Assembly: GCA_964643075.1 (NCBI GenBank)
Contig: CAZXQO010000022.1
Coordinates: 1-64,000, forward strand
DNA length: 64,000 nt
Reading direction: 5' to 3'
Source of the DNA: Desulfocucumis sp964643075
GTDB taxonomy: Bacteria; Bacillota; Desulfotomaculia; Desulfotomaculales; Desulfocucumaceae
A model generated the notes under the pieces. The model saw only the letters and a list, made by a program, of their open reading frames with translations, was not told the origin of the DNA and did no database searches. The position numbers and the translations under genes are program-made. Of the stretch, positions 33,704 to 42,894 are shown one piece after another. Within the stretch, counting starts at the first letter, position 1; the number at the start of each line of letters is the position of its first letter.

Positions 33704-34069
33704 TCATCGTTTATAGTAGAAACCCGCCTGGCTATTTTTTTTGTAAGCTGCCAGGAAAAAATCAAAGTTTTTTTTACGCATTTTAATATCTTCATTGAAT
33801 TCCGCCAGCTTCTCAAGCCCTTTATCCGTAATTTGATACCATTTTTTGGCCGGACCGGCAGTGTCCGTTTCCCAGTACGGTTTTACCGCGCATTCTTCCA
33901 CCAAAGAATGCAGACTACGGTAAATTACGGCGCTGTCCGCCCGGCATAAGGGTAGTTCCCTTTGCATTTTGTTTAACAGGGCGGCACCGTATAAATTCTC
34001 CTGAGCCAGAAAAAGAAGAATGAATGCTGGGGTATGCCTGTAATTATGATCTTTACGCGATTTTGCCAT
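33704..34069 (-). CDS. PadR-family transcriptional regulator
   Basis: A 121-residue winged-helix repressor of the PadR family: HTPAFILLFLAQENLYGAAL at helix 1-2, recognition region ADSAVIYRSLHSLVEE, the wing around YWETDTAGPAKKWYQIT and a short C-terminal dimerisation helix. GGAG lies eight bases before the ATG. It is directly upstream of and coupled to the MFS exporter, a standard arrangement for ligand-responsive efflux. The upstream region holds ATATTGCATTTATAT-like AT-rich symmetry, a possible operator. Confidence 0.88.
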   Translation of the reverse strand: MAKSRKDHNYRHTPAFILLFLAQENLYGAALLNKMQRELPLCRADSAVIYRSLHSLVEECAVKPYWETDTAGPAKKWYQITDKGLEKLAEFNEDIKMRKKNFDFFLAAYKKNSQAGFYYKR

Positions 34070-34171
34070 GCAATCAACTCCATCGTGTATATTGCATTTA
34101 TATGTTAACTACATTATGATTATAACTACAGTAAGGTGCATTTTCAAGGAATATTTTATTTTATTAAATTG

Positions 34172-34200
34172 TTGTCACTTGTCCGTAATGGTGTTATAAT
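34172..34200 (+). promoter_or_regulatory. Strong promoter of the flavodoxin-ferredoxin gene leader
   Basis: TTGTCA (34172-34177), a 17-base spacer and a perfect TATAAT (34195-34200). The same promoter with identical spacing stands before the dppD operon (46924-46952). Confidence 0.75.
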
Positions 34201-34211
34201 TTCATAAAATA

Positions 34212-34349
34212 GGAGCATGAAGCTCCGGGCAGTGTCTGGCTGATACAACTTAATATCAGAAAATAAAGCCATGAAGGTTTTGCGGCATTGCCGTAAAATT
34301 TTGCATGGCTTTTTATATTGAAATTATGAGGATGGCCACGAAGGCTTTA
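34212..34349 (+). promoter_or_regulatory. AYGAA tandem-hairpin leader before the flavodoxin-ferredoxin gene
   Basis: Hairpin 1 is GGAGC-ATGAA-GCTCC (34212-34226). Hairpin 2 is AAGCC-ATGAA-GGTTT (34266-34280). AAGCCATG (34266-34273) can instead pair with CATGGCTT (34304-34311), followed by a T-run, with GCGGCA/TGCCGT nested inside. A third GCC-ACGAA-GGC hairpin (34335-34345) lies after the terminator. The segment from the promoter to about 34334 is nearly the same as 46917-47085. Confidence 0.7.
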
Positions 34350-34437
34350 TGTTCAACATAAAGGTAATTTTAGGATAGTGTTTCTGGTGCAAGCATGGCC
34401 GGTTTAACAAATAAAATATAAAGGAGGTAATTATAAC

Positions 34438-35352
34438 GTGAAAGCATTGGTTATATATTTCTCCCAGACTGGAAATACGCGCAGAATTGCCAAATGTATT
34501 CAAGGTGGAATCATGGATGTGACTGGTCATTGCGACATAACGAATTTGAACGATGTAGATGCAAAATTGTTGCCGGATTATAATATTGTCGGTATTGGCT
34601 GCCCGGTGTTTTATTACAAAGAACCTTTTAATGTCAGAGATTTTATTGATTCACTCCCTAAATTGGAGGGCCAACAATGGTTTATATTTTGCACACATGC
34701 AAATGTTATCGGAAACATTTTCCCATCGATGACGAAGAGATTAAAGGAAAAGGGAGTCACTGTCACCGGCTTTCACAACACTTACGCGAGTTTAACCGTG
34801 CCTTATTATCCAAGTCCCAGTTTTACCACAGGTCACCCGGACGAGTATGATTTTGAGCAGGCAAAAGCCTTTGGTAGAGAGATTGCAGAACGCAGCCCGC
34901 AAATTACAAATCCGGACAGTAATCTCATTCCCGCTCCCAATCCTGTGTCTTCTGAGGAATGGGTGCAAGAAGGCGATATGCTTACCGCGGAATACCTGGA
35001 TCAGGTTATGCCAAAACTTAGTATCGATATGGAAAAGTGTACCCAATGCCATTCATGTGAGAATAACTGTCCTGTCCAAGGCATTGATATTGAAGCTGAC
35101 CCACCCCGTATACAAACTCCGTGCATTTATTGTTGGCGTTGTGTAAACATTTGTCCGACACTTGCCGTTAGTGCCAACTGGGATAAGCTGGTTTCAATTG
35201 CGCCCACATACTATGCCCGTTATCGGAAAGTTCTGGATGAAGCTGCAGCTCGTAGTGAATTTCGGTGGTTGATTGATCCCGAAACTATTAATTGTGATGA
35301 CCCTCTTTATAAACAGCGTGCACGTAAAATCAATAATAAAAGAAACAAATAG
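34438..35352 (+). CDS. Flavodoxin-ferredoxin fusion protein (EFR1 family)
   Basis: A 304-residue soluble redox protein. Residues 1-150 are a flavodoxin-like domain with the FMN phosphate loop SQTGNTRRIA and the second loop GCPVFYYKEPFN. Residues about 200-240 hold two [4Fe-4S] motifs, CTQCHSCENNCP and CIYCWRCVNICP. Fusions of this type shuttle electrons between flavin and iron-sulfur partners in anaerobes; the partner is unknown. GTG 34438 follows AAAGGAGGT with ideal spacing. The leader is shared with the dppD operon, suggesting common control with metal or peptide uptake. Confidence 0.9.
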   Translation: MKALVIYFSQTGNTRRIAKCIQGGIMDVTGHCDITNLNDVDAKLLPDYNIVGIGCPVFYYKEPFNVRDFIDSLPKLEGQQWFIFCTHANVIGNIFPSMTKRLKEKGVTVTGFHNTYASLTVPYYPSPSFTTGHPDEYDFEQAKAFGREIAERSPQITNPDSNLIPAPNPVSSEEWVQEGDMLTAEYLDQVMPKLSIDMEKCTQCHSCENNCPVQGIDIEADPPRIQTPCIYCWRCVNICPTLAVSANWDKLVSIAPTYYARYRKVLDEAAARSEFRWLIDPETINCDDPLYKQRARKINNKRNK

Positions 35353-35378
35353 CCCTAATTGATTTAGTACTGACTCAC

Positions 35379-35407
35379 AAGCTGATATACCAAGGGTATA
35401 TCAGCTT
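35379..35407. terminator. 13-bp hairpin between convergent genes
   Basis: AAGCTGATATACC (35379-35391) and GGTATATCAGCTT (35395-35407) pair perfectly around AAG. It lies between the flavodoxin-ferredoxin gene and the minus-strand relics and probably ends transcription in both directions, though T-runs are weak. Confidence 0.65.
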
Positions 35408-35548
35408 GCCAGGGGGTTATCCTGTATGGTTTGTATTTTTGTGCCCGCAATACCCAAAGACATGCTACTGCAATTGCCATCAATGTGGTAGGCACTCTAT
35501 AAGCAAAGATATGGCGAGCAAAGCAGAGAAAGCCGCCAGAAGTGCGAA

Positions 35549-35905
35549 CTATATCCCGGTTATTTTTAGATAAATGTTATTAGCATTTTCCGCATCGCCT
35601 ATCATAAATTCTCCGGTCAGGTTATTCTTTTTAAATTTATCCCTGGCTTTCTGCACCATTTCCCCTGCCAGATCCACTCCGGTAACACTGTGTCCCATCT
35701 CCGCCAGAACCAGGGCAAGAACCCCTGTGCCGGACCCCACATCCAGTATGTCGGCAGGGATCGTGCCTATAACTTTCCTAAAGAGGCTCACCCAGCCATT
35801 TTTTTCTTTTTCGGAATGGATGCCATGGCCCGGAGACCGGTCAAAGGATTCCGCCCGGCCATTCCACCTTTGTCTGATTTCTTCTTTCAATGCCGCCTGA
35901 TTCAT
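35549..35905 (-). pseudogene. Truncated SAM-dependent methyltransferase
   Basis: A 118-residue frame with the N-terminal class I methyltransferase motif I (ILDVGSGTGVLALVLAEMG) and the acidic strand VTGVDLAGEMV. It stops after MIGDAENANN, where motifs II to post-III should follow; typical proteins of this kind are over 200 residues. It overlaps the ABC ATPase gene by ATGA, so it was the last gene of a peptide/nickel ABC operon, just as the intact methyltransferase at 52701 is. Probably non-functional. Confidence 0.7.
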
Positions 35906-37332
35906 AATTTCAGCCTCCTCAGATCACTGCCTTTTTGGGGGTTGCTGCAAAAGGCCACCTTGTGACAGGCCACCCTGTGTCCCTTGTCAATGAATACAAA
36001 TTCCGGTTTCTGCTGTTCGCATAAAAAGTCCTTCAGCTTGCAACGGTGTTGGAATAGGCAGCCCCGGCGGTCCACATATGTTTGCTCCGGTTCGGTTCCG
36101 CTAAAACTCACTTTTGCCGCAGGCCTGCTTTTTCTTGCGCCGGGGTCTGGAAGAAGCAGTGAATCCAGCAGCAGCCGTGTATAGGGGTGGCCAGGATTTT
36201 CAAAAACAGTCTCCGTGTCACCTTCCTCCAACATGGCGTCCCGGTACATAACCGCCACCCGCTGGCACATTTGCCTGGCCACATACAAGTCATGGGTAAT
36301 AAAAAGTATGGTCAGGTTTAGCTTTTGCTGCAATTCCTTGAGCAGGCACAGTATCTGTGCCTGCATCGACACATCAAGGGAGGAGGTCGGCTCGTCCGCC
36401 ACAATAAGCTCCGGCTCCAGGGCCAGGTCCCGGGCCAGGGAGATCCTCTGCAATTGCCCGCCGCTTAGTTCGAAGGGGTAGCGGTTCAAATGTTCGGGGT
36501 GCAGTCCCATGATATTAAGCAATTCCCCTACCCGCTCCGCAATTTTTTTCTCCGGCAGCAGCCGATGCAGTCTGAACGGCTCAGCCAGGCTGCGGGCTGT
36601 TCTCCAGCGAGGGTCCAGGGAGCCATCCGGCTCCTGGAAGATCATTCGCAGCTTCCGGCGGAGTACTTTCAAATCTGCCGCCCCCAGGTCGTGGGTAATC
36701 AGCAGCATTGAACCGGCATAGCCGGTGCGGCCGGGCAAGAACCTGAGCAGTTCGACGATCTGGAATTGAACGGTCACATCCAGTCCCTTGGTGGGTTCGT
36801 CAGCAATCAGCAGGGAGGGCTGGCAGGCAAGGCCCAGAGCGATCATAGCCCTCTGGCGCATCCCACCGCTAAATTGGTGGGGGTAGTGGTGAGCCCGGGA
36901 TGCCGGTATGCCGGTCTGTTCCAGCACATTTTTCGCCTCCACCCAGGCCTCTCTTCCGCTGACCCTGCGGTGCTTCCTTACGGCTTCCGCTATTTGCTCT
37001 CCCACGGTAAGGGATGGGTTTAATGAACTCAGGGGGTTTTGCATGATCATGGCTATTTCCCGGCCCCTTACCCTCCGCATTTCCCCTTTCGGGAGGGACA
37101 GGAGCTTTTTCTGACGGTAAAGAATTTCACCTTCCAGAAGAACATTGGGGGGCAACAGGCCCACAACCGCCAGACCCAAAACGGTTTTGCCGGAACCTGT
37201 TTCACCCAGCAGGGCCAGTGTTTCACCGGCGGCCACGGCGAGATCAACCCCGTCCACCGCTTTGACCATGCCGTCTCCGGAATCAAAGTACACCTTTAGG
37301 CCGGTGATTTTCAGCAAATCCAAAACCTTCAC
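35902..37332 (-). pseudogene. In-frame fusion of peptide/nickel ABC ATPases (DppD-DppF) with deletion
   Basis: A 476-residue open frame. The first half is a DppD-type ATPase with GETGSGKTVLG, FSGGMRQRAMIALG, LIADEPTKGLD and the H-loop LLITHDLGA. It then continues directly into the middle of a DppF-type ATPase (VLRRKLRMIFQEPDGSLDPR, LSGGQLQRISLARDL, IVADEPTSSLD). The fusion lacks the DppD C-terminus and the DppF Walker A, so one nucleotide site is dead and the specificity tail is missing. I read it as a deletion in a former dppD-dppF pair, since the permease genes beside it are also decayed. A working single-chain ATPase cannot be excluded. Confidence 0.75.
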
Positions 37333-37337
37333 CCCGG

Positions 37338-38005
37338 TTACGTTTTAATAATATCCCTTGCTCTGGGGTCCAGCAGGTCCCTCAGCCCGTCACCAAGTAT
37401 ATTGAAAGCGAATACCGTTACCGTAACGGCCACGCCGGGAAAGAAAATGACATGCGGTTGGGTAAATATAAACTGCTTCCCCTCGTTCAGCATGGTTCCC
37501 CATTCCGGGGTGGGGGGCTGCACTCCCAGCCCCAGGAAGCTCAGGGAGGCGATGGCAAGTATGGCATGCCCCACAATGCATGGCGGCCAGTATAATTAAA
37601 GACGGCACTATATTGGGGATTACGTGGCTAACAATAATATAGCCGCCGCTTCCTCCCAGGCCCCTGGCGGCATCAATGAAGCATTGCTCTTTCAGTGACA
37701 GCACCAGCCCCCGGGCTATTCTGGCGTAACCCACCCAGCCCAGGGCCACCAGAGCGATGAACAGGTTCTGCATTGACGGGCACAAAACTCCAACTTTACA
37801 GAGGGCCAGGATAATACCGGGAAAAGCCATCAGCAAATCCACCACCCGCATGATGAATTCGTCGATTATTCCCCCCCCCAGGTAGCCGGCTGCGGAGCCA
37901 ATGAGCAGGCCCTGGCCCCGTAGATAATCCTGCTCAATATATCCCTGCCGAAGCCGTAATGCCAGGAAACAAGCTGTGGCTATCAGTAAAATAATATTGA
38001 AGACT
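37338..38005 (-). pseudogene. Frameshifted DppC-type permease
   Basis: Two overlapping frames supply one permease. MRVVDLLMAFPGIILAL to SHVIPNIVPSLIILAAM lies in one frame and AILAIASLSFLGLGVQPPTP to FNILGDGLRDLLDPRARD in another, with a shift near 37570. Upstream (to about 38005) a third frame reads GQGLLIGSAAGYLGGG, shifted at a run of C/G near 37875. The N-terminal helix region is absent. It was part of the same operon as the fused ATPase. Confidence 0.8.
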
Positions 38006-38154
38006 TTTCAGACAACCGATGTCCTAAATGCAACAACGATGAATTAATAACAAGTAAAACGATTGAGTTAAATCGGATTATTGTAATAATATCCCTTCAA
38101 CAAATCGCATTAACGTTCTATTGCATTATAGTAGTAGCAAATGGAAACAAATAG
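38002..38154 (+). pseudogene. Possible zinc-ribbon membrane-protein fragment
   Basis: A frame without a start reads IEDFSDNRCPKCNNDELITS and then a hydrophobic stretch (IIVIISLQQIALTFYCIIVV) before a stop. It abuts the broken end of the dppC relic, so it may be the other side of a deletion junction. Low confidence. Confidence 0.3.
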
Positions 38155-38532
38155 TCTATTTAAAACAGTTATTTAGCGAGTTGAAATAGTCCAAACAATA
38201 TAAGGGAGGGTAGAAAACCCTTCCTTTTGTTATATCATTGCCTTTCCCATAAATATGAACTAACGAACTTTTTTTAATGTTAGTTTAAAATTTACTTGAC
38301 TTCGCAACAGATTACAATAATTTCGCGGGAAAACCATTTGTGGAAACTGGGAAGGGCAGAAAGGTATGAAATTCAACTGAAGATAATATTCTAGCTATGG
38401 AACTTTAATTAATGAAACGATAGAAATTAGGGTAACAATAATAGAGGAAAGTTTAGAAAGATATTCTGTCGCCAAGGCCCCACCAGTCTAGACAAACTTT
38501 CTGCTTTATGTTACTATAAACGCAATTGAATA
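38155..38532. other. AT-rich intergenic region before the cbiMNQO riboswitch
   Basis: AAGGGAGGGT (38202-38211) and ACCCTTCCTT (38217-38226) form a hairpin with one mismatch followed by TTGTTA, a probable terminator. No gene is visible. Confidence 0.5.
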
Positions 38533-38705
38533 TCTGGTGTGAGTGATTCTTTCCCGAGGGAAAGGATTGAAAAGGGAAGTCAGTCGAAGCTGACGCGGTA
38601 CCCGCCACTGTATAAGGGAGTCAAGCCACATGATGTCACTGGGATGTTCCTGGGAAGACGTGGAGTGATGATGATCTTTAAGCCAGGAGACCTGCTCATT
38701 ACAAG
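38533..38705 (+). promoter_or_regulatory. Cobalamin riboswitch controlling cbiMNQO
   Basis: Contains GGGAAGTCAGTCGAAGCTGA, CCCGCCACTGTATAAGGGAG and the B12 box AAGCCAGGAGACCTGC (about 38680-38695). It stands before a cobalt transporter, the commonest target of cobalamin riboswitches in Firmicutes. Confidence 0.95.
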
Positions 38706-38785
38706 TAATGCCAAACCTACGGGATGTTAGGGAGGTGCTTGCCTGTGTCTTTTGTATTATTGCCTGATACTGGTTAAGCTTTTAT

Positions 38786-38811
38786 ACTCTTCCGTGGCGA
38801 AGAGTTTTTTT
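38786..38811 (+). terminator. Terminator of the cbiMNQO riboswitch
   Basis: ACTCTTC (38786-38792) pairs with GAAGAGT (38799-38805), followed by six T. Confidence 0.85.
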
Positions 38812-38878
38812 ATTGTAATTTTCATAAATTGGTATTCCCCTTGGTGAATTAAAATGTTTGTGATTTGGAGTGATTGTG

Positions 38879-39619
38879 ATGTCAAAAAAATACCAACTTT
38901 TTATTGGATCTTTCCTGATGATTTTGCTAATGCCTAGTAGGGCATTCGCCATGCACATAATGGAAGGTTTCCTTCCTCCTATTTGGTGTATCTCATGGGG
39001 TGTGCTTGTGATTCCATTTGTTGTGCTGGGGTTATTCTCTATTCAAAAAACCATAAAACAAAATCCAAAGCTCAAAATGTTGCTTGCTATGGCTGGTGCC
39101 TTTGCTTTTGTCCTTTCCGCACTCAAGATACCTTCTGTAACAGGAAGTTGTTCCCATCCAACCGGAGTGGGTCTTGGAGCCATCCTTTTCGGCCCTACAG
39201 CTATGACTGTTCTGGGAATTATTGTTTTACTGTTTCAGGCTATCCTGCTTGCACATGGTGGGCTTACGACACTTGGAGCAAACACATTTTCTATGGCGGT
39301 GGTAGGTCCTATAGTTTCGTTTGCCATCTATAAAATCGTTAAAAAGGCCAATGGTCCGCAGTGGCTTGCAGTATTCCTCGCAGCAGCATTAGGGGATTTA
39401 ATGACTTACGTTACCACTTCTATACAGCTTGCTCTTGCTTTTCCTGCTGAAACAGGCGGTTTCTATGCGTCCCTTGTGAAGTTTATGGGTATATTTGCTG
39501 TTACCCAGATACCGCTGGCTATCAGCGAAGGCATTTTGACAGTTCTTATATTCAATGCCATTGCTGCATACAACAAGGAAGAATTGAATGATTTGAAAAT
39601 ACTTACAAAGGAGGCATAG
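38879..39619 (+). CDS. cbiM: Cobalt ECF transporter substrate component CbiM
   Basis: A 246-residue membrane protein. A signal peptide (LFIGSFLMILLMPSRAFA) precedes MHIMEGFLPP, so the metal-binding Met-His N-terminus is exposed after cleavage. This is the form seen in separate CbiM proteins paired with CbiN. PSVTGSCSHPTGVGLGAILF and GGLTTLGANTFSMAVVGP are core CbiM motifs. ATG 38879 has GGAG eight bases before it. First gene of a complete cbiMNQO operon under a cobalamin riboswitch. Confidence 0.95.
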   Translation: MSKKYQLFIGSFLMILLMPSRAFAMHIMEGFLPPIWCISWGVLVIPFVVLGLFSIQKTIKQNPKLKMLLAMAGAFAFVLSALKIPSVTGSCSHPTGVGLGAILFGPTAMTVLGIIVLLFQAILLAHGGLTTLGANTFSMAVVGPIVSFAIYKIVKKANGPQWLAVFLAAALGDLMTYVTTSIQLALAFPAETGGFYASLVKFMGIFAVTQIPLAISEGILTVLIFNAIAAYNKEELNDLKILTKEA

Positions 39620-39621
39620 AG

Positions 39622-39951
39622 TTGAATAATAATATTGTAAAGCAAGAACACAGAAATAACGGACTTGTGAAAAACCTTGTGCTAATTGCAATTGTTATTG
39701 GGCTTGCTGTTGTGCCGCTTTTTATAGTTAAAAATGCTGAGTTTGGTGGGTCTGATGATCATGCTGAAAAGGCCATCACCGAAATAAATGCGCATTACAA
39801 GCCTTGGTTTTCCCCCGTATGGGAGCCGCCCAGTGGAGAAATTGAAAGTTTGCTTTTTTCACTACAAGCAGCGTTGGGAGCAGGTTTTATCGGCTACTAT
39901 ATTGGATATGGAAAGGGGCGTAAAAAGAAGATAGAGATAGATAAATTATGA
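39622..39951 (+). CDS. cbiN: Cobalt transporter accessory component CbiN
   Basis: A 109-residue protein with two membrane helices (LVLIAIVIGLAVVPLFIV and LLFSLQAALGAGFIGYYIGY) joined by an extracytoplasmic loop containing GGSDDHAEKAI and KPWFSPVWEPPSGEIESLLF, the CbiN signature. TTG start after AAGGAGG. It overlaps cbiQ by four bases. Confidence 0.94.
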   Translation: MNNNIVKQEHRNNGLVKNLVLIAIVIGLAVVPLFIVKNAEFGGSDDHAEKAITEINAHYKPWFSPVWEPPSGEIESLLFSLQAALGAGFIGYYIGYGKGRKKKIEIDKL

Positions 39952-40742
39952 TAAACATAGACAAATATGCGTATATATCCAAATTAAAACAGACAGCCCC
40001 CATGAAAAAGTTATTTTTTGCTTTGTTGACTCTCGGGGTTTGTCTTTGGGCAAACTCGGTGATAGTATCTATTTTAGTGCTATTAATGATGGGGTGGATT
40101 ACCGTCTATAAAGGTGGTACACCCTTTGCTCTTTTCTTTAAACTGCTGTTGGTTCCGATGTCCTTCTTAGTCATTGGTGTTTTAACCATTGGAATAAATG
40201 TTTCGGACAATCAGAGTGCTTTCTTATTTTCTGTATCTGTTTTGGGAACGCATATAGGAGTATCGCAAGCAGGAATTCAAAATGCAACGCGACTGTTTTT
40301 TAAAGCTTTAGGTGCAGTTTCCTGCCTGTACTATTTGTCGCTGAGTACGCCTATGGTGGATTTACTAGCAGTCCTTCGCAGACTTAAAGTGCCAAAACTT
40401 TTCGTTGAACTGATGGGGCTTATATACCGATTTATCTTTGTGCTGCTTGAGACAGCAGACACTATGTTTACTGCCCAGAATTCCCGTTTGGGATATTCAA
40501 GCCTTACTTCTGTATACCGTTCACTTGCAGCACTTGCTTCCACACTTTTTATCCGTGCCTATAAACGGTCGGATGAGCTTTACACAGCTCTTGAGGCCAG
40601 GGGGTACGATGGTGAATTGAATGTGCTTGAGGAGCCATTCCAAACGCATATAACGGAATATATTGCACCAGTGGTGATAAACCTATTTTTGATTTTAACT
40701 ACATTGTTTTTAAGACGGTTTACAGGAGGTTTACTTAGATGA
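39948..40742 (+). CDS. cbiQ: Cobalt transporter T component CbiQ
   Basis: A 264-residue CbiQ with the usual length and helix pattern (FALLTLGVCLWANSVIV, LLLVPMSFLVIGVLTIG). The ATPase-contacting segments are TAQNSRLGYSS and TALEARGYDGEL. It overlaps both cbiN and cbiO (ATGA), so the four genes are translationally coupled. Much less basic at the N-terminus than the CbiQ at 28179. Confidence 0.94.
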   Translation: MINIDKYAYISKLKQTAPMKKLFFALLTLGVCLWANSVIVSILVLLMMGWITVYKGGTPFALFFKLLLVPMSFLVIGVLTIGINVSDNQSAFLFSVSVLGTHIGVSQAGIQNATRLFFKALGAVSCLYYLSLSTPMVDLLAVLRRLKVPKLFVELMGLIYRFIFVLLETADTMFTAQNSRLGYSSLTSVYRSLAALASTLFIRAYKRSDELYTALEARGYDGELNVLEEPFQTHITEYIAPVVINLFLILTTLFLRRFTGGLLR

Positions 40743-41587
40743 ATAACAATATACTTGAGGTTAAGGATCTCCATTATACATATGCTGATGGAACCCTGGC
40801 ATTAAAGGGCGTGAATCTCGGAATTAAGAAGGGACAAACTACTGCGATATTAGGGAGCAATGGAGCAGGAAAAACCACGTTGTTTTTAGCTTTTAACGGC
40901 ATCCTGAAGCCTTCCTCCGGCCGGGTTTTGTTTAATGGAAAGCCGTTGGATTATTCCCAAAAGGGGTTAAAAGAACTGCGTAAGAGCGTGGGAATTGTTT
41001 TTCAAGACCCGGACAATCAGTTATTCTCCGCCAGTGTATATCAAGATATCTCCTTTGGAGTAGTAAACATGAAGTTGCCTAAAGAAGAAGCGCGTAAGAG
41101 GGTAGATGCCGCTATGATAAGAACTGGAATTTCCCATCTTAAAGATAAACCGACACACTGTCTTAGCTTTGGCCAGAAAAAACGTGCAGCTATTGCGGGT
41201 GTTCTTGCCATGGAGCCCGAAGTGCTGGTGCTTGATGAACCCACTGCAGGGCTTGACCCCTCGGGAGTCAGTGAAATTATGAAGCTGCTCTTGGAAACTC
41301 AGAAAGAGCTTGGCATATCTATAGTCATTTCTACCCACGATATAGATATAGTACCGCTATACTGTGACTGTGCATACGTCATGAATGAAGGGAAAATCAT
41401 CCTGGAAGGGACACCAAGAGATGTATTTTCAGAGAAAGAGGCTATTCGAAGTGTACACTTGAGGCTTCCACGCATAGGTCACTTGATGGAAATACTTAAA
41501 GATAAAGACGATTTTGCATTCAGGGAAACGGCAGTAACCATATCGGAGGCACGGAAAGCGCTGAAAGAGTGGAAAAATATGCTATAA
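40739..41587 (+). CDS. cbiO: Cobalt transporter ATPase CbiO
   Basis: A 282-residue ABC ATPase: GSNGAGKTTLFLAF, VFQDPDNQLFSASVYQDISF (Q-loop), LSFGQKKRAAIAG (signature with SFGQ, common in CbiO) and VLVLDEPTAGLD. The C-terminal tail of about 50 residues (RLPRIGHLMEILKD) lacks the His-rich end seen in the other CbiO. Last gene of cbiMNQO; its 3' end meets a decayed istB gene. Confidence 0.94.
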   Translation: MNNNILEVKDLHYTYADGTLALKGVNLGIKKGQTTAILGSNGAGKTTLFLAFNGILKPSSGRVLFNGKPLDYSQKGLKELRKSVGIVFQDPDNQLFSASVYQDISFGVVNMKLPKEEARKRVDAAMIRTGISHLKDKPTHCLSFGQKKRAAIAGVLAMEPEVLVLDEPTAGLDPSGVSEIMKLLLETQKELGISIVISTHDIDIVPLYCDCAYVMNEGKIILEGTPRDVFSEKEAIRSVHLRLPRIGHLMEILKDKDDFAFRETAVTISEARKALKEWKNML

Positions 41588-41885
41588 TTTACATAAGGCT
41601 ATCCATCTGGCGTGAGTTTTTCCCACCCCCGGAGGACTCAGAAACATGATATTGCAGGCGTCTTCAAGCCAAGCCATCTCGGTTAACTGCTGTATCTTTT
41701 GTTTTGATACGCTGTTTTGAAATCCGAAATCAAAGTCATCCAATGTCTTATGAAAAGGTAAATTAGCTGCCTTTAGCCTGCGCAACCGTCGCTATCCTGG
41801 CGGTTTTCCAGCTCAATTGCGAGCAGTGCCTGCAGGTTTTGTAGCGGGGTCCATTCATTTGTTGTGCATTTTTAAGTATGCTTTT
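41582..41885 (-). pseudogene. Decayed IS21-type istB (ATP-binding helper) fragment
   Basis: Read with frameshifts on the minus strand: TPLQNLQALLAIELENRQDS, then RRLKAANLPFHKTLDDFDF and MAWLEDACNIMFLSPPGVGK. These are the N-terminal part and Walker A of IstB. The C-terminal two thirds are missing and one shift lies near 41780. No istA is present. Confidence 0.75.
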
Positions 41886-42195
41886 CCAATTCTTTTGAGG
41901 CATATTTTCCTGATTATAAAATAGATGGCAAAAACATCCCTTTTATCTGGTATTTTGGGTGTGTGTGCTAACACTATTTTACTAAAAGTAGGGGTGTTTT
42001 TATTGCTTTCAGATGAAAAAAACCAGTAAAATGAAGGGCTCAGGGCAATTTTTTATGTGAGTTTTTATGTGAGAAAGTTAAGTTATTAAGATTGAAAAGC
42101 GGGAAATAATTTTTCAATCAGTTAGACGATAGTCGTCTATTCTTTTAGAAAGGATGCAAATAGAAGGAGAGCTTGAATTCCTCCTGTATAATGAG
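41886..42195. other. Intergenic region, no gene seen
   Basis: AT-rich sequence between the istB relic and the minus-strand membrane-protein cluster. No RNA structure or coding frame stands out. Confidence 0.4.
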
Positions 42196-42780
42196 TTAGT
42201 GTAACTGCTCCTGTTCCTGTCCATGCATGTTAATTAATACATCTGATCGCGCCTGCTGTTGAGGTTTACTTTTAACAGGTTTACTTTTAACAGGCTGAGC
42301 AATAGGGGTGGCGATTAGAGGCACTTTTTCCGAAAAGAGGTCTGGGTCGGCAAGTTTATTGGCTACAAAGGCAGTTGTTGCACCATAAACCGTATGAACT
42401 AAAAATTCACTTAACACAGTCTTAGGGGAAACCGGTTTAACTTTAGTTAGCCCAAGGCTTCCAAGAGCACCGTAAAGAACTGTCCACATTGCCTGACCAG
42501 CCATTGCGCCTTTGATAGTAGCTTTATTATTTCCGGTAATAGATAGTCCATAAACGAAAAGTACGCCTAACATCGAAGCGATGCCGCTGTCACAAAGCCA
42601 TCCAATGGCTTTGGCCTTTGGGTCAGCTAATTTATACGGTGGTATAAATATACTTGCTGCTCTATCAGTATCGTCAATTTCAGCTAAGCCTAGCTTAATG
42701 AGAGTCTTCGCTAATATGCTCTTTGGAATGTTGCCAATGAAGCCGGAGATGACACCAAGAAGAAATTTATCCTTAATCAT
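42196..42780 (-). CDS. Conserved hypothetical membrane protein
   Basis: A 194-residue protein beginning MIKDKFLLGVISGFIGNIPK, with about four hydrophobic segments, a Gly/Ala-rich core (KGAMAGQAMWTVLYGALGSL, LVHTVYGATTAFVANKLA) and a polar C-terminus containing a VKSKP direct repeat and many Gln/Glu. Similar proteins occur in spore-forming Firmicutes, but no function is established. The ATG at 42780 is preferred; AAAAGGGGG lies a little far (12 bases) upstream, so TTG 42804 is an alternative. First gene of a minus-strand series of membrane proteins. Confidence 0.6.
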   Translation of the reverse strand: MIKDKFLLGVISGFIGNIPKSILAKTLIKLGLAEIDDTDRAASIFIPPYKLADPKAKAIGWLCDSGIASMLGVLFVYGLSITGNNKATIKGAMAGQAMWTVLYGALGSLGLTKVKPVSPKTVLSEFLVHTVYGATTAFVANKLADPDLFSEKVPLIATPIAQPVKSKPVKSKPQQQARSDVLINMHGQEQEQLH

Positions 42781-42894
42781 TACGTATCGCAACCCCCTTT
42801 TCAAAAACTATTATTCGTAAAAAAGAGTATTTTATTCTAGTTTCATTATGGCAAAACGAGGGCTGCCACTCATAAAGAGGTTAATATGGATACT

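Noticed and set aside
34212..34349. Guanidine-II (mini-ykkC) riboswitch
   Set aside because: That class has two hairpins with ACGR tetraloops. Here the loops are pentaloops, often ATGAA, and no guanidine-related genes follow.
38539..38730. A 63-codon open frame before the 38.9 kb cbiM
   Set aside because: It lies inside the cobalamin riboswitch and has no ribosome-binding site.
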